Of a stretch of 64,000 bases of DNA, positions 1 to 7,771 are shown piece after piece. Position 1 is the stretch's first letter; each line of letters opens with the position of its first letter. The stretch is from positions 1-64,000 of the forward strand of contig CACYHC010000001.1 in the NCBI GenBank assembly GCA_902774145.1, given 5' to 3'. The stretch comes from an uncultured Bacteroidia bacterium (GTDB taxonomy: Bacteria > Bacteroidota > Bacteroidia > Bacteroidales > UBA932). The notes beneath the pieces are model-generated. The model saw only the letters and a list, made by a program, of their open reading frames with translations. It searched no databases and was not told the origin of the DNA. Position numbers and translations under genes: made by a program.

Positions 1-196
1 CCGCCGGAGAGGCGGGAGAGGTACTGCATCCGGAGGACGTGACCACCCGCGGTCACGGGCAGCGGGAAGGGTCCGCCGGAGACAAGTTCTTGCGAAGCAA
101 GGACGCAGGAAACGGTGGAAGGGTCCGGAGCGAACGAAGAGAGCGGAGTTCCGACGGGTGCAGTACCCGACCGGCCGGAGGCGGCCGCAACCGCCG
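1..196. other. GC-rich non-coding stretch with nested inverted repeats
   Basis: No convincing gene is seen here; the open frames are short and unlike known proteins. The sequence is rich in potential hairpins. The arm GGTACTGCATCC at 20-31 is complementary to GGGTGCAGTACCC at 156-168. Inside it lie GTGACC/GGTCAC (39-44 and 51-56) and CTTGC/GCAAG (89-93 and 97-101). The motif GGAAGGGTCCG occurs twice. It follows the decayed end of the minus-strand operon. It may be a structured RNA, a terminator region or a dispersed repeat; the sequence does not say which. Confidence 0.4.
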
Positions 197-324
197 TTAT
201 TTCGACTGGCTGCGCTTGTCTTCCACGGTGGCGCCGGGATAGTCGGAGAGCCGGAAGGTCACGAATTCCTCGTGATTGGGGCGGCGAGGGTCCAGCCCGC
301 CAGCAGGCATAACAAACGTTTCAT
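197..324 (-). pseudogene. Remnant of a secreted-protein gene (signal peptide plus C-terminal tail in another frame)
   Basis: An ATG at 324-322 overlaps the stop codon of the preceding gene (ATGA), the same coupling used along this operon. It encodes a signal-peptide-like start (MKRLLCLLAGWTLAA) that stops after 21 codons. A different frame then runs to a TAA at 199-197 and encodes a protein-like tail containing EEFVTFRLSDYPG. I infer that an internal segment has been lost, joining the signal peptide to the end of the protein out of frame. In related polyene-lipid clusters a LolA-like periplasmic carrier often lies at this place, but too little is left to identify the gene. Confidence 0.4.
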
Positions 325-738
325 CTTTCTATCAGCGAGACAACGGCCTCGAAAGGACCGTCCGGAGGGCAGTCCAGCCACATGCAAAGGGCGGAGCGCG
401 TAACGCCGTCCATAAAAAGGACCCCCATCTGCGCGGCGATGGCCGACTCGTCGTACGCAGGCAGCACAAAAGCACTGGTATCGCCTTTATACTTATTCCG
501 GATGGCGATTTCCCCCGTCACCGCTGCGGGTAAACACCGCGACGGCCCGGTCTTCACGCGGGACAAAACGCTCCGGATCGTCCGCCAAAAGCATCTCCGA
601 AGCCAGGAAGCCCAGGCGACAGAAGCGGTCCATCTTGAAAAACTTCGGATAGTCACAACCCAGACGGCGATACAGCACGCCCAGGTCATCCGTTCCCGCC
701 AGCGCAGGCGTCAATCGTATGGTTTTCACTACGCGCAT
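321..738 (-). pseudogene. Frameshifted and internally deleted short ketoacyl-synthase-like gene
   Basis: The N-terminal part (738 to about 525) contains LGCDYPKFFKMDRFCRLGFL and then AVAVFTRSG. The C-terminal part, from about 525 to 321 in another frame, contains LPAAVTGEIAIRNKYKGDTS. Both pieces match the short 3-oxoacyl-ACP synthase-like proteins of Bacteroidota polyene clusters, where an AVFNRS-type segment and the VTGEIAIR segment are separated by roughly 25 to 30 residues. Here that segment is missing and the frame changes at the junction. The start overlaps the end of the upstream ketosynthase by 10 nt. It could be a real deletion by slippage between short repeats or an assembly error; no full product can be made as read. 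Confidence 0.65.
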
Positions 739-1841
739 CCGTTCTTCCTGAACAACATGGCTGCATTGCAGCCGCCAAAACCGGAAAGCATCTTCACAAA
801 AGCCCGCTTGGGCGTCGAACGCGACGCGACGCAGACATTCACCGGGGACGAAACGCCCGGATCCGCATAGCCCGGCGTCGGCGGAATAACCCCCTCATCG
901 AGTGCCAGCATACACAGGATACTCTCCAGGATGCCCGCCGCCCCCATCGTATGCCCGAAACAGCCCTTAAAGGCACAGACCGGCAGTTCCGACAGGCCGG
1001 CCCGAAAAAGGGCGACACTCTCCATCTCGTCGTTATAGCGCGTGGCCGTACCGTGCACGCTGACGAGCGCCAACTCGTCCACGGAACATTCCGCCAACAC
1101 GGCGCGCAGACAGTTATAACTCCCCTCCCCGGTACGCGAAGGCCCGGAAATATGGTTCGCATCATTGCGCACCGCACCGCAGACCAGTTCCCAGGCCCCT
1201 TCCGGAACCTCCTCCCCGGCACACAGTACGAGGCACGCCGCCCCGTCACCCAGGTTCATCCCGTCCCGCGCGACATCGAAAGGCCGGCAAGGGGACGCCG
1301 ATAGGGCCCCGAGCGACTGAAATCCGGAAATGGTAAAAATCGAATGGACATCCGCTCCGGCGACGACGGCCACATCGCACAAGCCCAGCTGGAGCATCCG
1401 TTGCGCCTGCAAAAGCGCCGCCAGCCCGGAAATGCAGGCATTGGAGACCACGAGCGGCGGATTCGGATTCCCCAAAGCAGCCGCCCAGCGCGCGGCAGGA
1501 ACGCACAGGGGCAGGTCTTCCGGATGCCCGCCGATCCGCTCGATATCCCCCTTTGTCGTAGAAAGGAAGAAACGCACGCGCGGCGACGAAGCGTCGATTC
1601 CGCTGCGCCCGACCGCATCGCGGGTACAGGCGAGGAGCACTTGCTCGAAAAGCGGCATTTCGCTGACATCGAAGGCATTGCGGTCAAAAAGCGAAGCGCA
1701 GAAAGGATGCCCTGCGCCGAAACTTCCCGCGGCATAGCGACGGATGCCGCTGCGGCCGGAAAGCAGCGCGGAAAGGTTCTCCGCACTCCCCTGCCCGAGC
1801 GGCGACAAAATACTGTCCGCTATGCACCAGACCTTTCTCAT
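729..1841 (-). CDS. Beta-ketoacyl-ACP synthase (FabF/KAS II-like)
   Basis: This 370-residue condensing enzyme would extend an ACP-bound acyl chain with malonyl-ACP in the cytoplasm. The thiolase-fold triad is visible: Cys136 in SNACISG, His263 in SVHGTATRYND and His297 in CFGHTMGAAG, with Lys292 just before it. The start is taken at MRKVW (ATG at 1841), because it overlaps the stop of the dehydratase gene as ATGA; a longer reading to 1898 would run into that gene. It sits with an ACP, a hotdog dehydratase and an LpxL-like acyltransferase. That set resembles aryl-polyene or flexirubin pathways rather than housekeeping fatty-acid synthesis. The chain-length-factor-like partner downstream is broken, so the activity of the pathway is uncertain. 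Confidence 0.85.
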   Translation of the reverse strand: MRKVWCIADSILSPLGQGSAENLSALLSGRSGIRRYAAGSFGAGHPFCASLFDRNAFDVSEMPLFEQVLLACTRDAVGRSGIDASSPRVRFFLSTTKGDIERIGGHPEDLPLCVPAARWAAALGNPNPPLVVSNACISGLAALLQAQRMLQLGLCDVAVVAGADVHSIFTISGFQSLGALSASPCRPFDVARDGMNLGDGAACLVLCAGEEVPEGAWELVCGAVRNDANHISGPSRTGEGSYNCLRAVLAECSVDELALVSVHGTATRYNDEMESVALFRAGLSELPVCAFKGCFGHTMGAAGILESILCMLALDEGVIPPTPGYADPGVSSPVNVCVASRSTPKRAFVKMLSGFGGCNAAMLFRKNGCA

Positions 1842-2281
1842 TGCGCGATATTTTCCCTTGCCGCCGATGCGGTCTTGATGACCCCTTCGGCGATGCATTC
1901 GTCACCGGCACAGACACTGACCCGCGCCATAAAAATGCCGAAAATGTCTTCGATGACCTCGACGCGGGTATGCAGCCGCTCCCCCGCCAGCGGCAGACGG
2001 TGCAACTGCAGGGAACGCACGTGTCCCAGGTAGCCCACGGACACGGGAAGGAAGCGGATATACACGGCGATGTAACCCGACATCACCGAGCAGGCCTGCG
2101 CCATATGCTCCACCACCCCGCCGGGCTGCAGGGCGCCGCCGGAAACAAAAATCCCCGCTTCGGGAACGGTGAATTCCACCTCGGCGCACTGCTCGTCGCA
2201 GAACAGGAGCCGGTCCACGAAACGGAAGGGCGGCTGCTGGGGCATCAGGGTGCCGACGGCAATATCTTCAAAGGGCTTCAT
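1838..2281 (-). CDS. Hotdog-fold 3-hydroxyacyl-ACP dehydratase-like protein
   Basis: This 147-residue single-domain hotdog protein resembles FabZ/FabA-type dehydratases found in Bacteroidota polyene clusters. Visible features are the N-terminal PQQPPFRFVDRL, which corresponds to the FabZ HRYPFLLVDR region with the histidine region altered, the segment GGVVEHMAQACSVMSGY in place of the FabZ MPGVLxxEAxAQ motif, and a C-terminal FMARVSV strand. The catalytic His of FabZ is not obvious, so a thioesterase or a non-canonical dehydratase is possible. The start is the ATG at 2281, which overlaps the acyltransferase stop as TGATG; a GTG one codon upstream is also possible. The 3' end overlaps the ketosynthase start by 4 nt. 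Confidence 0.7.
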   Translation of the reverse strand: MKPFEDIAVGTLMPQQPPFRFVDRLLFCDEQCAEVEFTVPEAGIFVSGGALQPGGVVEHMAQACSVMSGYIAVYIRFLPVSVGYLGHVRSLQLHRLPLAGERLHTRVEVIEDIFGIFMARVSVCAGDECIAEGVIKTASAARENIAQ

Positions 2282-3144
2282 CACTGCCAGAAATCATAGA
2301 AATTAAACCAATGGAGCGGATAGGCCTTCACCCGCCGTTCCAGTTGGGCCACATAATCCGCCATCAAATTTTCCGACGCCAGCGGGACAAACTCGGCACT
2401 GTAGGAACGCCGGCCGTTCTTGCGCACGAAGAGCGCAAAGGCACGCACCTCGCGTGCCGCGGCCAGCCGGAACGGGCCGGCGGGAAACGCCGCAGGGGCA
2501 CCCAGAAAATCCATCCGCACAGTCTTGGAAGAGCCGAAAGAACGGTCCGCGGGCATCGTGACGATTTCTCCGCGGGAGAGTGCATCGTTCAGGGTAAAGA
2601 GATGCGCCATATCCGGCGACACCGGCACCATTTGAATGTTCGACGCCCCGAAGGCCTGGGCCCGGCCCTGCATCATCCGCTCCGTCTCGCCCGCAAAGAC
2701 CAGGACATTCATCCGCTTGTCCGTGTGGAACATATACCCCGCCATCTCGGGATTGCCCCAGTGGCAGATCAGCTGGAGAAAGCCCTCGTCACCGGCCGCC
2801 ACGGCATCGAAATGCTCTCGGTCCCGATTCACGGTATCCATCCGGAAACGCTTGCCCGCATAACAGGCAAAACGGTCGATGACCACCAGCCCGAGCAGCC
2901 ACTCGTTGAGATAGACGGAAAGGGCGGAACGCAGGCGGGAATAGCCGATGCGCCGCCGGAAAAAACGCCAGGAAGCGCGGCGCGCCCGGCCGCTGAATAG
3001 CAGATAAAAGGGAATGACCAGCGCCACCACGGCGTAGAAGACTTCCACAGGAACGACTTGCAGCAGGCGCACGAGCGTCCGCTGCATCCAGGGGGTCCCG
3101 TCGGTCCGTCCCTGCCAGTTCCCGTGGTCGTACGAAGCGGCCAT
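2281..3144 (-). CDS. LpxL/HtrB-like lysophospholipid acyltransferase
   Basis: This 287-residue protein has a membrane-anchoring hydrophobic segment near residues 30-50 (VFYAVVALVIPFYLLF). It also has the acyltransferase motif HWGNPEMAGY, the LpxL-family equivalent of the HX4D/E catalytic site, and later the segment MPADRSFG, a common feature of Bacteroidota LpxL-like proteins. Family members transfer an acyl chain from ACP to a lipid acceptor at the inner membrane. The gene abuts the acp gene with no spacer and overlaps the dehydratase gene. I infer that it moves the finished chain made by the neighbouring ketosynthase and dehydratase onto a lipid. It could instead be a true lipid A secondary acyltransferase. 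Confidence 0.75.
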   Translation of the reverse strand: MAASYDHGNWQGRTDGTPWMQRTLVRLLQVVPVEVFYAVVALVIPFYLLFSGRARRASWRFFRRRIGYSRLRSALSVYLNEWLLGLVVIDRFACYAGKRFRMDTVNRDREHFDAVAAGDEGFLQLICHWGNPEMAGYMFHTDKRMNVLVFAGETERMMQGRAQAFGASNIQMVPVSPDMAHLFTLNDALSRGEIVTMPADRSFGSSKTVRMDFLGAPAAFPAGPFRLAAAREVRAFALFVRKNGRRSYSAEFVPLASENLMADYVAQLERRVKAYPLHWFNFYDFWQ

Positions 3145-3387
3145 CTAGGCCAGTTTTTCCTCGAGGAACTGACAGAACTGCCCGAAGGTCTTGAGCGTCT
3201 TGAAGTCCTCCGGTTTCATCTTGTAACCGAATTCATTCTCGACCAGCACCACCACATCCACCACTTCCAGGCTGTCGATGCCCAGGTCGTTCTTCAGGGT
3301 AGCGTCCGGGGTGATTTTCTCCTCGTCAATCTCCAGTTCCTCCACCAGAAAAGCCTTGACTTTTTCTTCTACTACTTTATATTCCAT
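3145..3387 (-). CDS. Acyl carrier protein
   Basis: This 80-residue, acidic, four-helix protein has the phosphopantetheine attachment motif GIDSLEVVD, with Ser39 as the modified residue. Length and pattern are those of a free-standing ACP. It begins inside the last codons of the dihydrolipoamide dehydrogenase gene (11-nt overlap) and is followed directly by the LpxL-like acyltransferase. It is therefore translated as part of the glycine cleavage operon, yet must serve the ketosynthase and dehydratase downstream. It is more likely a dedicated ACP for the specialised lipid pathway than the housekeeping acpP, which normally neighbours fabF. Confidence 0.9.
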   Translation of the reverse strand: MEYKVVEEKVKAFLVEELEIDEEKITPDATLKNDLGIDSLEVVDVVVLVENEFGYKMKPEDFKTLKTFGQFCQFLEEKLA

Positions 3388-4675
3388 AACATTGTGCTAA
3401 AATTTCGGAAAAGGAAGGGTGCGCGTGAATCAGGTCCCGCGCACGGGAAACGGGAACGCCGAGAGCGAGCAGCGCCGCCGCTTCGTGAATGAGGTCCGCC
3501 GCGTGGGCGCCGAGGATATGCGCGCCGAGAATGCGGCCATCGCCCCCCAGCAACAATTTGCAAAGCCCGTCGGAAGCCCCCTCGCTCACCGCCTTGCCGT
3601 TCGCCCGGTAAAACGCCTTGCGCGTCTCGAAAGGAATGCCTTCCGCCTTGAGTTCCTCCTCGGAGCGGCCGACTGTCGCCAACTCCGGCTGCGTAAACAC
3701 CACCGCAGGCGTCACGCTGAAATCAATGCCGTCCTGAACGCCGCAAATGGCATTCAGCGCCCGCAGGCCCTGGTATTTCGCCGTATGCGCGAGCATCATG
3801 CCGCCGGTCACATCGCCGATCGCATAAATGCCCGGAACGGCGGTCTGCATATTTTCATCGACGGGGATGCCGTTCTTTCCGGCCTCCAGGCCCGCCGCTT
3901 CGAGGTTCAGGCCGTCGGTATACGGTTTGCGGCCCACGGCCATCAGCACTTTCGAAAAGAATTGCGTTTCGCCCTTCTCGCCGACACTGTAGGCAACGCT
4001 GCCGTCGGAGCCGATTTTCTGCACGCAGGCCCCCGTCAGAATCTGTATCCCGCGCCGGGAAAGCGACTGCCGCAGACGCTTGGCGATATCGGCATCGAAG
4101 CGGGGCAGGATATTCTTGCAATACTCGAAAACCGTCACTTCGGCCCCCAGTGCGGCGAAAACCGAAGCGAATTCCAAGCCGATGACACCGCCGCCGATAA
4201 TCCCCAGCCGTGCGGGGACCTCCCGCAATGCCAGCAGTTGCGTGGAGTCCAGACAATGGGACGCACCGGGAAGGGGCAACGACGCGCTGACGGAACCGGT
4301 CGCAATCATGACCGCATCGCCTTCCCATTCGCGCTCCCCCGCACGCAGCCGCTTCGGCGCTACGAATTGCGCTTTGAGCGGGACATATTCGATGTTCGGA
4401 TGCTTCAGCAGGGTCAGCACCCCGGCGCGGAGTTGTTCCACCACGGCGGATTTCCGCTCCTGCAAGGCCGCCATAAAGGCATCGGCGCTGTCCACTCCGG
4501 GGCGGAATGCATGCGCTGCGGCACAGAAGGTCTTGGTGGGGATACAGCCCTCGTTCAGGCAGGTGCCGCCGGGCTGTCCCGCATTGAAAATCGTGACCAA
4601 AAAGCCCCTTGCAGCCGCTTCTACAGCCGTTTCATAGCCTCCCGGGCCCGCACCGATGATCAGCAGTTTCTTCAC
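3377..4675 (-). CDS. lpd: Dihydrolipoamide dehydrogenase (glycine cleavage L-protein)
   Basis: This 432-residue FAD disulfide oxidoreductase reoxidises the dihydrolipoyl arm of the H-protein with NAD. The N-terminal FAD-binding motif GAGPGGYETA is present. The redox pair is Cys39 and Cys44 in GGTCLNEGCIPTK. A second nucleotide-binding motif, GGGVIGLEFASVFAALGAEV, lies near residues 160-180. The C-terminal HAHPSFSE carries the catalytic His of the partner subunit. The start codon is GTG at 4675, overlapping the gcvPB stop by 4 nt (GTGA). It completes the glycine cleavage system in this operon; it may also serve 2-oxoacid dehydrogenases. Confidence 0.93.
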   Translation of the reverse strand: MKKLLIIGAGPGGYETAVEAAARGFLVTIFNAGQPGGTCLNEGCIPTKTFCAAAHAFRPGVDSADAFMAALQERKSAVVEQLRAGVLTLLKHPNIEYVPLKAQFVAPKRLRAGEREWEGDAVMIATGSVSASLPLPGASHCLDSTQLLALREVPARLGIIGGGVIGLEFASVFAALGAEVTVFEYCKNILPRFDADIAKRLRQSLSRRGIQILTGACVQKIGSDGSVAYSVGEKGETQFFSKVLMAVGRKPYTDGLNLEAAGLEAGKNGIPVDENMQTAVPGIYAIGDVTGGMMLAHTAKYQGLRALNAICGVQDGIDFSVTPAVVFTQPELATVGRSEEELKAEGIPFETRKAFYRANGKAVSEGASDGLCKLLLGGDGRILGAHILGAHAADLIHEAAALLALGVPVSRARDLIHAHPSFSEILAQCYGI

Positions 4676-6081
4676 GCGGCAGGGGTATATTTAAGGATGG
4701 GATGACGGGCCGCCTCGGTTTCGTCAGGACGGCCAATCGGCGTATGGTGCGGCGCGGCCTTCAACAGCATCGGGTCAGCGGCCGCCTCGTCGGCAATCTT
4801 CCGCATCACGGCGATGAATTCATCCAGGGTTTCCAGCGACTCGGTTTCCGTCGGCTCGATCATCAGGGACTGGTGGAAGAGCAGCGGGAAGTAAATGGTC
4901 GGCGCGTGGAAGCCGTAATCCAGCAGGCGTTTCGCCACATCGAGCGTCGTGGCGCCGGGGACACCCTCGCGCGCACCGTCGTCCAGCAGGCCGTCAAAGA
5001 CGAATTCGTGCTTGCAGACACTGTCAATGGGCAGTTTGTACTTGTCGCGCAGGGATTCCTTGATGTAGTTCGCGGAAAGGGTAGCGAAAGCCCCCAGTTC
5101 ACGCACGTGTTCGCGGCCCAGCATCAGCAGATAGGCATAGGCCCGCACCACTACGCCGAAATTGCCGTGGAAGGCGGAAACTCGCCCGTCCACCGCCGCC
5201 AGCGCGGGCTTCAGGGCTTCCGTCACGCCCACGGGACCACTGCCCGGACCCCCGCCGCCGTGGGGCGTCGCAAAGGTCTTGTGCAGGTTCACGTGCAGGA
5301 TATCGAAGCCCATATCGCCGGGACGGAGGACGCCCACCAGCGGATTGAGGTTCGCCCCGTCGTAGTAGAGCAGACCGCCGCAGGCGTGCACCATCGCCGC
5401 TATCTCCTTGATATGCTTTTCAAAAAGGCCGAGCGTGTTGGGGTTCGTCAGCATAATCCCGGCGATATCGGGGCCCAGCAGGGGCCGCAGCGCCTCGGGG
5501 TCCACCAGCCCGTCGGGACCGGACGGCACCGTCACCGGTTCCAGGCCGCAAATGGCGGCGGAAGCGGGGTTCGTACCGTGTGCACTGTCCGGAACGAGGA
5601 TGCGGGTGCGGGCGGTATCGCCGCGCATTTCGTGATAATGGCGCAGGATCATCAGTCCGGTCAGTTCCCCGTGCGCACCGGCACAGGGGCTGAAGGTAAA
5701 ATGCTTCATCCCGGTCACCGCGCAGAGGAAACGCTCCGTTTCGGCCAGCAATTCACGCGCCCCGGCGACGGTCTCTTCTTCCTGCAGGGGGTGCAGGCCG
5801 GCAAAAAGCGCCGGGACCTCGTCGCAGACCTTGGGATTGTATTTCATCGTGCAGCTGCCCAGCGGATAGAAGCCGCTGTCCACGCCGAAGTTCAGCTGGC
5901 TGAGCCGGGTATAGTGACGCACCACGTCGGGCTCGCTCACTTCGGGAAGGGCGGGAGGCGTTTCGCGCCAGAGCGTGCCCGCGCCGAAGGGGATTTCCGC
6001 ATCGCCCACGCCGCGGGGAACGGAAGCCCCCCGGCGGCCGTTTTTTGAAAGTTCGAAAATCAGTTTGTCGTAGTAACTCAT
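4672..6081 (-). CDS. gcvPB: Glycine dehydrogenase (decarboxylating) subunit 2, P-protein beta chain
   Basis: This 469-residue PLP enzyme subunit decarboxylates glycine and passes the aminomethyl group to the lipoyl arm of GcvH. The PLP lysine is Lys268 in the motif NLHKTFATPHGGGGPGSGP. The upstream segments FYPLGSCTMKYNPK and HGTNPASA are also typical of this subunit. Bacteroidota usually have a single-chain P-protein or a split pair; here the split form is used, with gcvPA directly upstream and a 4-nt ATGA overlap. Translational coupling would help keep the two subunits in equal amounts. Length is normal for the family. Confidence 0.95.
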   Translation of the reverse strand: MSYYDKLIFELSKNGRRGASVPRGVGDAEIPFGAGTLWRETPPALPEVSEPDVVRHYTRLSQLNFGVDSGFYPLGSCTMKYNPKVCDEVPALFAGLHPLQEEETVAGARELLAETERFLCAVTGMKHFTFSPCAGAHGELTGLMILRHYHEMRGDTARTRILVPDSAHGTNPASAAICGLEPVTVPSGPDGLVDPEALRPLLGPDIAGIMLTNPNTLGLFEKHIKEIAAMVHACGGLLYYDGANLNPLVGVLRPGDMGFDILHVNLHKTFATPHGGGGPGSGPVGVTEALKPALAAVDGRVSAFHGNFGVVVRAYAYLLMLGREHVRELGAFATLSANYIKESLRDKYKLPIDSVCKHEFVFDGLLDDGAREGVPGATTLDVAKRLLDYGFHAPTIYFPLLFHQSLMIEPTETESLETLDEFIAVMRKIADEAAADPMLLKAAPHHTPIGRPDETEAARHPILKYTPAA

Positions 6082-7394
6082 TTCCCCTCCTCCCCTGCAA
6101 ATTGTTCAACGGCAGCAATCAGGGCGTCGATTTCCGCCCGGGTACGGCGCTCGGTCACGCAGAAACTCACGAAGCCTTCTTCCGCAGGCAGCGCGGCAAA
6201 GAAGCCCTTGTCCAGCAGGTATTTGTGCAGCCGCCGTGCATCCACGCGGGGCCGCAGGACAAACTCCTTGACAAAATCCCCTTCCAGCGGCGCATCGAAA
6301 AGCCCGGTCGCAAGCAACTTGTCGCGCAGGAAATGGGAGGAGCGGTAGCAGGCCGCGTTGAGTTCCTTCATCCCCTGCGGGCCCATCAGGGACAGGTAAA
6401 GGGTCGCCCAGAGCGCCATCAGGGATTCATTGGAACAGATATTTGAAGTGGCCTTTTCGCGACGGATATGCTGTTCGCGCGCCTGGAGCGTCAGCACGAA
6501 GCAGCGGCGGCCTTCCCCGTCGGCGGCCTGACCGACGATACGGCCGGGCAGTTTGCGCATCAGCGGCTCGCGGCAGGCCATAAAACCCGCATAGGGACCG
6601 CCGTACGAAAGCGGCATACCCAGGGGCTGCGCATCTCCCACGGCGATATCAGCGCCCCAATCGGCGGGCGTACGGAGCACCGCAAGCGCCGACGGATCGC
6701 AGTACAGCACGAGCAGCGCACCGGCGGCGTGCACCGCATCGGCGGCACCGTCAAGGTCGCAGACGCGGCCGTATTTATCGACGGAAGGAAGAATGACCCC
6801 GGCGACGGAAGCGTCCAGCGCCGAAAGCGGATTATCGCTGATACTGAGCGCATAACCGCCGAAAACGGCGTAGGCTTCCAGCACTTTGCGCACGCAGGGC
6901 AGCAACGCGGCCGAAGCAAGGATGCGGTTGCGTTTGCGCGTCGATGCCACACACATCCGGGCGGCCTCCGCCGTCGCCGTCGGCCCGTCATAGACCGATG
7001 CATTGGCCACATCCAGCCCCGTCAGGGCGCAAATCATCGACTGGAATTCAAAGATATAGCGCAACGTCCCCTGCGAAATTTCGCACTGGTAGGGCGTATA
7101 GGCCGTCAGGAACTCCGAGCGCGCCGCCAGGGCGGGAATCACGGAAGGCGTGTAGTGGTCGTAGGCGCCCTGCCCCGCAAAAACCGTCAGTTTCCGGTTC
7201 TTCGCGGCCAGTTCCTCCAGGCGGGCCTTGGTTTCGGCTTCCGTCAAAGCGGAAGGCAAGTCGTATTCCCCGCGATAGAGAAACTCCTGCGGGACATCGG
7301 CGTACAACTCCTCCAGGGAAGACAGTCCGATGCGCTTCAGCATCCGGGACACGTCCTCCCCCGTATGGGGAAAGAAAGGGAACTGCGCCATCAT
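6078..7394 (-). CDS. gcvPA: Glycine dehydrogenase (decarboxylating) subunit 1, P-protein alpha chain
   Basis: This 438-residue protein is the N-terminal-type half of the split P-protein. Characteristic segments are FFPHTGEDVSRMLKRIG at the start, FAGQGAYDHYTPSVIPAL near residues 75-90, TAYTPYQCEISQGTLRYIFEFQ near 95-115, and SYGGPYAGFMACRE near 260. It has no PLP lysine of its own, as expected; the active site forms with GcvPB. Two in-frame ATGs (7394 and 7391) overlap the gcvH stop; either gives near-identical proteins. It lies between gcvH and gcvPB with 4-nt overlaps on both sides. Confidence 0.95.
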   Translation of the reverse strand: MMAQFPFFPHTGEDVSRMLKRIGLSSLEELYADVPQEFLYRGEYDLPSALTEAETKARLEELAAKNRKLTVFAGQGAYDHYTPSVIPALAARSEFLTAYTPYQCEISQGTLRYIFEFQSMICALTGLDVANASVYDGPTATAEAARMCVASTRKRNRILASAALLPCVRKVLEAYAVFGGYALSISDNPLSALDASVAGVILPSVDKYGRVCDLDGAADAVHAAGALLVLYCDPSALAVLRTPADWGADIAVGDAQPLGMPLSYGGPYAGFMACREPLMRKLPGRIVGQAADGEGRRCFVLTLQAREQHIRREKATSNICSNESLMALWATLYLSLMGPQGMKELNAACYRSSHFLRDKLLATGLFDAPLEGDFVKEFVLRPRVDARRLHKYLLDKGFFAALPAEEGFVSFCVTERRTRAEIDALIAAVEQFAGEEGK

Positions 7395-7771
7395 GCGCCG
7401 ATTTTCGCCGCGTAGGCCGCCGCGCTCATCAGGGCGGCGAGCTGCGCTTTGTCGCTGATTTCCACCTTGATGATCCAGGCGGCGTACGGGTCCTTGTTGA
7501 TGAGTTCCGGCGCCGACTCCAGTTCGGTGTTGCAGGCGACGACGGTACCGGACACGGGAGCATAGAGCTCACTCGAAGCCTTTACGCTCTCCAGCGCACC
7601 GAAATCCTCTCCCTGCTCCAGGGCATCGCCCTCGTCAGGCATATCCACATAGGTGATATCGCCCATTTCGGACTGTGCGAAATCCGACACCCCGATAATG
7701 GCCACATTGCCGTCCATCCTTACCCATTCGTGCGACTCGCTATACAGGAGTCCTTCCTTGACTTGACTCAT
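7391..7771 (-). CDS. gcvH: Glycine cleavage system H protein
   Basis: This 126-residue lipoyl carrier shuttles the aminomethyl group between the P-, T- and L-proteins. The lipoylation site is Lys64 in ALESVKASSELYAPVSG, and the N-terminal YSESHEWVRMDGN is the family signature. Length is standard. The start overlaps the gcvT stop by 4 nt and the stop overlaps gcvPA by 4 nt. A lipoate ligase gene lies two genes upstream in the same operon, so the apoprotein and its modifying enzyme are co-transcribed. Confidence 0.96.
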   Translation of the reverse strand: MSQVKEGLLYSESHEWVRMDGNVAIIGVSDFAQSEMGDITYVDMPDEGDALEQGEDFGALESVKASSELYAPVSGTVVACNTELESAPELINKDPYAAWIIKVEISDKAQLAALMSAAAYAAKIGA

